Translations under genes and position numbers: made by a program
Notes under the pieces: model-generated
Databases searched by the model: none
Seen by the model: the letters and a program-made list of their open reading frames with translations, nothing else
Told to the model about the DNA's origin: nothing
NCBI RefSeq assembly: GCF_024713945.1
Contig: NC_134684.1
Location: 1,345,001 to 1,409,000 of the forward strand
Direction of reading: 5' to 3'
Source: Dermatophagoides farinae
Taxonomy: Eukaryota; Arthropoda; Arachnida; Sarcoptiformes; Pyroglyphidae
DNA length: 64,000 nucleotides
Shown: positions 56,501 through 64,000 of the stretch, piece by piece
Position numbering within the stretch: the stretch's first letter is position 1
How the letters are laid out: the number at the start of each line of letters is the position of its first letter

Positions 56501-59500
56501 ACCTCCAATGTCTCAATCATCTTCAGCACCAAATGTTTCAATGCAACCATCGCCATTACCATCATCATCTAATATTAAATCAGAAATGTCTCATCATGAT
56601 GTAGAAATGTTGAAATCACAACCACCACCATCAACAGCGATTAGCGGTGTAGTAGAAACCGTGGAAGAAACTTGTGTCGATTCTTTAGCTGTTGATGATG
56701 ATGAACTGTTACAGCTTGGTAATGATTTTAACATTTTAGAATATGCTGATCCAGATGCCAGTGTAGATGGTAAAAGTAACATTTTCGATGAATTGGATGA
56801 AAAAGATGATATGCTTTCCAGTGAAAATAAAGATAAAACTCAGAATCCATCTGAGAGAAAAAATTCCATTGATATTACAAAGAATGAAAATGTAGATCAG
56901 CAACAACAACAACAACAAGCTCATTCTTCGACAACAGTTCCATTCCATCAACGACAACAACAAACGCAGCTACAGCAGCAGCCCCCACAACAACAACAAC
57001 AACAACAGCAACCACCACGAATGGTCAGACCAGAATCACAACAACAACAACAACAACATCAGCAGCAGCAACAACAGACGCAATATTTTGGTTCAGATTC
57101 TCTATTAAGTGATGATGATTTTGAACGATTAAAAAATGATTTCCTTAGTGATTCATCGGAACATCAACCGCCGCCTGGTCATTCTCATAGGTCAAATGCA
57201 ACAACAATTACAACCAAATGTATATCCACAGGTCCAACAACAACAACAACAACCTGGCATGATGCAACCGAATTCAATGATGCAGATACAGAATCCTATG
57301 GCTCCTCATCAACAACAACAGCCACCACCACCGCAAATGTTGCATCCACAGCAACGACAACAATATAATCCAAATACAGGTGGATGGCCACAGCAAAATC
57401 GATTACCATATCAACAGCAACCACCATCACAACAACAACAACAACAACGGATGCATATTCGAATGTTACAACAACCACCACCACATCCACAAGGAATGAT
57501 GGGACGGCCACATATGACTCAAATGTATTCTAATACCGGTCCAGCTGGTGGTCAACGGATCATGTTACAGCAACAATCACAACCACCACAAAATACTCAT
57601 CCTTTACAACAGCAGCAGCATATGATGCAACATCATCGACCACAAATGCCGAATGTTTCTTCCGTTGCCGGTGTTGTTGGTGATGAATACAACGATTTAG
57701 CTCAGCAACAAAATTCAATGATACAACGACAAAAAATTCTCGAAACAGATATAGCACAGATGCGAAAGACGAAAAAATCATTGAATGCAAGGCAACGTCA
57801 ATGTCGAAAGAATCAAACCGAACTAAATGATGCTGATGCTGAAGAATTAGCACGTGTTACTCAACGAATTCATGAATTACAAAAACAATTGGATCATGTT
57901 CGAAAATATAATAAACAAAATAATGCTCTACAGGATAAACGGAAATCAACTAATAATGCTTCATTACCTCATTCGCCTAGTGCTCGGACACAAACACCAC
58001 CACGGTCGGTAAATTCACCTTTAGCTGCTTTGAGTACATCTGGTCCAGGAACACCGCTAGGAATATGTCCATCGACACCACAATCACCATCGTTAACTAG
58101 TCAATCTCCATCATCATTGATGCAGAATTCTCCAATGTCTAGTTTACATTCTCCAGCATCGTTGTCAGCAGCAATGCCACAATCACCGATGACCATTAAT
58201 AATCCCGATGCATCATCAATGATCGTAACACCTACTGGAATGCCTATTCGTCCACAGATTGTTCAGGATGATAATAATCCATTTTCTGATGTGTATTTAC
58301 AAAAAGAAAAGAAACAGCAACAATCGTCAATGTATCAACAGTATCAATCAGGATTTGATGATGGTCAACAGACACAACAACAACAACAGCAGCAACAGTA
58401 TTATCAACATCCTGGTCAATCTCCATATCAATCGATGAATCAGTCTTCACAAATGGCTCCGAGAAATTCATTTCCACCACCTCAAAATTATCCACAACGA
58501 TTTCCAGGCCCCAGTGGCAGTGGAAATCTATCCGGCATCAACACTCATTTTGCCGCAACAGGTCAACAATCACAACAACAACCAATTACTTATCAACAGC
58601 AAATACGTAGACCCCCACCTCCACCTTACCCTGGAAATCCTCAACAACCATCTATGCAACAACAACAACAACATCCGGTTTATTGTTCTACTTCTGTATC
58701 ACCTGTTGGCGGTTATCGTTCAGCTCAACAGCATCCACAGCCAAATCCTCAACTTCGAATGCAAATGCGAAATTCAGTTCCACCTCCATCTTCACAATCA
58801 ATGGACCCATGTCCGCCGATGAACATACAGCCCACCTCACATTATCAAGACTCTCATATGATAATGTCACAACCTCAATCAACACGTGATTCATATCAAC
58901 AGATGAATTCAATGATGGATTCTATACCACCACCAATGACGCCCATTGTAGGCGAAGCTGAAACAACTATAGAATTCACTATTTCTGAACAAGGTAATGG
59001 AGTAGATAATGAATCTGATCCGTTTACATTTCTTAAAGAAACGACTTCTGAAAATAAAGCACAACAACAACAACAACAACAACAAGTAGAACAACCAGAA
59101 CAGCAACAAGAAGTTCTGCCAGGTGACAATAATGTGCAATTAGATTCGAATCAGCCGTCATTATCTGATAATCCAAATACAGAAAACGTCATTCATACAT
59201 CATCCACAAGTGATAATTCATTTCAAACATCATCTGATCATATTCATGTTGGTGATCGGAATGATGCTAGCTCAAACCATTCAGAAACCATAAGCGATCC
59301 AGCTACTTCTTCAGTGGATCGAATTCAATCAGATTCATCTATTAATCGTTTACAGCAGCAACAGCAGCAGCAGTCATCGGATGCATGTTCAATCAAACAG
59401 AATGCATTATTAAAAAAACTTTTACAAAATTGTCCATCAGCTGATCATCTTAAATCTATGGCATTATTAAATCAACAGAAAAAAAATCAATCAAATGAAT

Positions 59501-62500
59501 CAATAACAACTGCTGATAACCAGCAACAGCAGCAACAACAACAAGAGCAACAGCAGCAGAGTTCAAGTTCATCTGGCCAAAAGGAAATTGAATCTTTACC
59601 CAATTCTTCTGAAATTCTTAATGAATCCACTACTGAAATGGATAAAATGCCAACGACTTTAATCGAAAATGAAACTACTAAAGAATCAACCATATCATCA
59701 ACACCTGTTGTGGAAAACGCTACTACTCCTGCTGTCACACAGACAAACAATGATACTCCCAACACGCCTACCACCACCCCTGTGGTAGTAAAAAAACCAA
59801 GCTATTTAGACATAAGACGTGCTCAACTTGAACGTGAACCAACACCACCACCTGAAGATAAACCAAAACGTAAACGAACCGTTAAACGTAAAGAAAGTCA
59901 AAAAAGTAATGATGGTGATTCCAACCAAGAGGTAGCGACAAACGTTGGCTCAAATAATACCAATTCGAACAATTCAACTACAACGATCAAAACGAAAAAA
60001 CGTCAACGAAAAGGTTCTCAAACCAAAGGTGATGATAATTCAAATGATTCACTAACTAGCAATGAGAAAATTCTCACATCAATCATCAATCATATTCGAA
60101 CATTACCGATTGTACAGATTGATGAGCCTGATGTTCAAGTCAACATGAATGTTTGTCTTCCACCGGATTCAGTAGCTGGACTTAATGTTAAAAAAACACA
60201 ATTAAAAGGATGCTATGGTAGTGCCTTTCTGCCATCTCAAATCGATTACTATTCATACTATCCTTTTGGACCGAATAAACCAACACCAATTATGGCACCA
60301 AATTCAATTCATATGAATTCCACTACAAAAGTTGGCTATTATCAAGAAGAATTTGGCCGGTCTATTCTTGATTGTTATAAAGATCAACCATGGAAAGAAT
60401 CATTTTCAGTACAGAAAGAGATAAAAAATGAATCATTTTCGCTTTATTCACGAGATATTGATAGCCCAGAAACTATAGTTTCAGCATCATCACCAGAATG
60501 TATGCTTTATAATCATCCAAAAGATGAATATAATCGAATGAAATATATTAATGATGATTCTGATGTTGATCTTGATGATGGTGATTGTGATGAAGATCGA
60601 AAATCACCATTTCTAACATTTTTACCGCTATATTCTGATAGTGAAAACAATAAAGAGAATAAATTTGATGTGGACAAAGATGATAATTATTCATCAAAAA
60701 CAAAATCATCATTAATTAACAACAAATATGGCCATCAACAACAAGGACCATTAAAAGAATCGGGAAATGCACAAGTGGAAATCACTTTGATGATTAATCC
60801 TAAACATAATATCAAAGAAGTGATGGAAGCATTGGCAAGATTATTGAAATTAAAATCAACATTTAGTTATAATGTAGAAAAATCACCAAATTCAACCACA
60901 ACAGAAGTGATAGAAATTTTCGCCAACAACAATAATTCAATAAATCATTGTTGTAAATTTTGTCATTGTACCATAGAAAATCAACAACAAAGCTATAAGG
61001 CCAATGATGATCGATCATTAGATCATGGTTTAGATCTGATGAATGATGATCAATTTTGTAATAAAGAATGTTTCAAAAATTATGCATTGACCAACATGAA
61101 ACTCAAAGATGCTAATAATTACAATCCAATAATAAAACATGAAGATAGTATTAATGATGATGAACATATGGATATTGCTGAACCAGAATTGCTTTCAATA
61201 TTCAGCAATAGCAATAGTCAAAACAACGTTATTAACAATATTAATGATAGTGAACCTGGCACGGATATCGAATCCATTATCAGTATACATGAAAAACATT
61301 GGAAAAATACACGATATTTATACTGGACAAATGATTCATTCAACAAGAATGAATCCAACATTAAATTGGAACAGACCGAAGATAATGATGATAAATATGA
61401 ATCAGTGGAAGAGTTATTGGATCGTTTGGAAATTTGTTTGAAACCAAATCGTAATAGTCAAGAGAAGCGACAATGTATTTTTTGCCATGAATTAGGCGAT
61501 GGTATTGCTGATGGTCCATCCAGATTACTAAATATGGATGTTGATAAATGGGTTCATTTGAATTGTGCTTTATGGTCATATGAAGTATATGAAATGTGTA
61601 ACGGTGCATTGATGAATGTAGATCAAGCATATAAACGTGCTATGAATTCTGTTTGTGTTAAATGTACGAAATTCGGTGCTTCAATCAAATGTTTTCGATT
61701 ACGATGTAATAATTCTTATCATTTTCCATGTGCTATCAAAGAAAAATGTGTATTCTATACAGATAAAACATTGTTTTGTCCAACACATTCATCAAAAGGA
61801 ATGCCATTTTTGAATGCTGAAGAAATGAATTCATTTGTTGTCAATCGTAAAGTATATATTAATCGTGATGAACAAAAACAGATTGCTGCTATGTTACATC
61901 AAGGTGATAATAACTTGATGAGAATTGGAAGTTTAATATTTCTTAATATTGGTCAATTATTGCCACATCAATTACAAAATTTTCATACGGAAACTTGTAT
62001 CTATCCGATTGGATATAAAGTATCAAGATTTTATTGGAGTCCACGACATCTTGGTAAACGTTGCCAGTATATTTGTTCGATTGGTGAACGTGATGGAAAG
62101 CCAATGTTCTTTATCGAAGTCAAAGAAGAAGGTTATGAAACTATCACGTATGAAGCATGTACGCCTAAATTAGCATGGGAAAAAATAATCAATTCTATAG
62201 TCATTCTACGTGAAGAAGCCCAAACGATCAAAGTATTTTTTGATTTCGTTACTGGTGAAGATTTGTTCGGCCTAAAAGAACCATCGATTATTCGTATATT
62301 AGAATCATTGCCGGGCATTGATACACTTGATGATTATAAATTACGTTACGGGCGTTCACCATGGTATGAATTACCATTGGCTATAAATCCAAGTGGATGT
62401 GCCCGATCTGAACCATTCAAACGATTCCATTATAAACGACCTCATACTTTACATGTTTCATCTACTAGTGTCTCTCATCATCGATCATCAACATTGCCAT

Positions 62501-63155
62501 CTCCATTGACAAATTCCGATTGTTCATCACCATATGTTAAACCATTTGCACCATCCAAAGTATCACAGTATAGAAAAATGAAACAAGATTGGCGTAATAA
62601 TGTTTCACTTGGACGTTCACGAATTCAAGGTCTTGGTCTTTATGCTAAAAAAGATATTGAAAAACATACTATGATCATTGAATATACTGGCCTAATAATT
62701 CGGAATCATATTGCCGATCGTAACGAAAGAATTTATGAAGAACAGGTAAGTTTCATTGTGATTAAAGTTTTTTTTTAATGCTCACCACTATTTACTTGTA
62801 TTACCAACAGAATCGTGGAATCTATATGTTTCGATTAGATGATAATCGTATAATTGATGCAACACTTCAAGGTGGCCTTGCTCGCTATGTGAATCATTCA
62901 TGTGATCCTAATTGTGTTACCGATTGTGTTCAAATTGATCGAGAGATTAAAATTCTCATTATTGCTAATCGTAAAATTCAAAAAGGCGAAGAGGTAAGTG
63001 ATAATTTTTTTTTCTTAAAATTAAATTTTTATAAAAATTATTGATTTTTTTCCTGTAAATAGCTTACATATGATTACAAATTTGATGTTGAAGATGATCA
63101 ACATAAAATTCCATGTCTATGCGGTGCTGCTAATTGTCGTAAATGGATGAATTGA
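50556..63155 (+). CDS. KMT2D: KMT2C/D (MLL3/MLL4, trr) histone H3K4 methyltransferase, with one internal frame change
   Basis: This enzyme monomethylates H3K4 at enhancers as the catalytic core of an ASCOM/COMPASS-like complex. Exons: 50556-50586, 50660-52418, 52475-62745, 62811-62993, 63063-63155, about 4,110 residues. The acidic N-terminus leads to a PHD cluster (about 440-620: [39 protein letters not shown]). An HMG box lies near 1230-1300 ([14 protein letters not shown]), then a long poly-Gln/Pro region. Nuclear-receptor boxes HLRNLL and LLKKLLQ follow, then [19 protein letters not shown]. The C-terminus has an extended PHD ([10 protein letters not shown]...), FYRN/FYRC, a WDR5-binding Win motif (GCARSEP), SET ([33 protein letters not shown]) and post-[16 protein letters not shown]. 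The reading frame must change by one base near 57,175; no intron fits there. Symbol chosen for convenience, as C and D are vertebrate duplicates. Confidence 0.95.
54880..57110 (+). repeat. poly-Gln/Pro low-complexity coding region (CAA/CAG runs)
   Basis: Within the large KMT2 exon, dozens of short CAA/CAG runs encode Q6 to Q12 blocks among Pro, Met and Ser. The minus strand shows long poly-Val/Leu open frames here, which are shadows of the repeats. Similar runs continue to about 59,560. Confidence 0.85.
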
Positions 63156-63258
63156 TATGTTTTTTTTTTAAATTGTTGTTTGAAATTGGCCATCATCATC
63201 AATTGTTTATAATCAAATCCTTTTTTTTATTATAACTTTATTTATTCTTTAATTTTTT

Positions 63259-63297
<39 letters not shown>

Positions 63298-64000
63298 TTG
63301 CACCGCCATGTAAATCGCAAATTGATTATTGTGCAATATATAAAGAAGAATTGAATCAAAAAAAGAAAAAAAATTATCCAATTTCTTTGTATTTATAAAC
63401 AAAAAAAACATATTATTATTCTAATTAACAAAATAACTAAAAAAAGCTATAAATGATTTTTTATTTTATTTTATTTTAAATTTATAATTAAAAATTTTCA
63501 CATAATTAAAAATAAAATTCTGGATTCTAAAATGGATTCGTTTTTTTTTAATAACAATATCCAATATAAGATGGCGCTACAATTATTGAATGTGAGTTAA
63601 CATTTTCGTATGTATATTTTTGATACGAGAAGGCGGATTGTTGTTGATAATGATTATTATGATGATGATGATGATGATGATGGATGGATAGCTGTTGACA
63701 AAAAAAAAAAAAAAAAAAGTTTGTCCGTTCGTTCCACCAGCTGCCTTCATTCATTCATTCATTCGTTCAATCATTGTTGTTGTTATTTATTTTTTTTTTA
63801 ATCTCTCTTTATCTTTCTCTTCTTTTGTTTTTCTCCATAATTGTTTCTCCCATCAAATGATTTGATTCTATCTTTGACGATATTTTCTTCTTTCTTTTAA
63901 TTTGAATTCTTCTATATTTCATAAAAATTGTGATAGATTCATCATCATCATTTTTTTTTACTCTTCATCATCATCATTTGAAATCCATATTTGCTTGACC
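63156..64000. other. KMT2 3' UTR and downstream spacer
   Basis: A/T-rich sequence with a CA run at 63264-63294 and a GAT run near 63658-63682. AATAAA-like signals occur near 63509. No further gene begins before the window ends that I can support. Confidence 0.5.
63264..63294. repeat. CA dinucleotide repeat
   Basis: About fifteen uninterrupted CA units in the presumed KMT2 3' UTR. Confidence 0.9.

Noticed and set aside
57170-57190. A 13-nt GT..AG segment that would restore the KMT2 frame
   Set aside because: No known spliceosomal intron is that short; other introns in this gene are 56-74 nt. The match is probably chance.
55528-57511. Minus-strand poly-Val/Leu open frames opposite KMT2
   Set aside because: They are antisense readings of CAA/CAG glutamine repeats.
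1-64000. Transposons, virus-like elements, CRISPR arrays, rRNA or tRNA genes
   Set aside because: I found no transposase, reverse transcriptase, integrase or capsid-like coding, no terminal repeats, no spaced direct repeats, and no convincing tRNA cloverleaf by eye; a tRNAscan and repeat-library search would be needed to exclude small ones.

Overview
The window is a gene-dense stretch of a eukaryotic nuclear genome. Introns are short, mostly 50-100 nt, with GT..AG ends. The non-coding DNA is strongly A+T-rich, full of poly-A/T runs and GAT/ATC, CA/TG and CAA microsatellites. The gene set points to an arthropod: a pHCl-like chloride channel, a GMC oxidoreductase, a filzig/Stubble-like clip protease, and one fused MLL3/4 gene (split into Lpt and trr in Drosophila). 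The compactness, A+T bias and intron style suggest an acariform mite of the Dermatophagoides kind. That placement is inference; the sequence itself only proves a compact animal genome. I see no transposon, virus-like element, rRNA, tRNA or CRISPR array.

Layout, left to right. An FCHO endocytic adaptor runs off the left edge (-). Then come a GMC oxidoreductase (+) and a small secreted Cys-containing protein (+), both with TATA boxes. A long run of housekeeping genes follows in alternating orientation: ATIC (+), SELENOO (-), a divergent P5C-reductase-like protein (+), an 11-finger C2H2 protein (-), STX17 (+), PPT1 (-), an R3H protein (+), WDR82 (+), TBCC (-), NIFK (+), SEC11 (-) and RSU1 (-). 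The central part holds a trihelix Myb/SANT factor (-), GABPB (-) and a Cys-loop anion channel (-). A Ser/Lys-rich nuclear protein (+) and UROD (-) follow. Next are a clip-domain serine protease (+), proteasome alpha PSMA4 (+) and exosome EXOSC4 (-). The right 13 kb is one very large KMT2C/D (MLL3/4) histone methyltransferase gene (+).

Neighbours tend to pair head-to-head with 175-360 bp between start codons (SELENOO/P5CR-like, zinc finger/STX17, TBCC/NIFK), or tail-to-tail with 90-180 bp between stops (seven pairs). This implies shared promoters and abutting or overlapping 3' UTRs. Summed exon lengths of nearly all multi-exon genes are exact multiples of three, which supports the splice models.

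Two conserved host genes break that rule and are the most useful things to re-examine. KMT2C/D changes frame once near 57,175 inside a poly-Q region. SELENOO has its conserved C-terminal tail (Cys where vertebrates have selenocysteine) in the +1 frame after a run of six A. Both may be assembly errors. I found no convincing undescribed multi-gene system; the novel candidates are single orphan genes.
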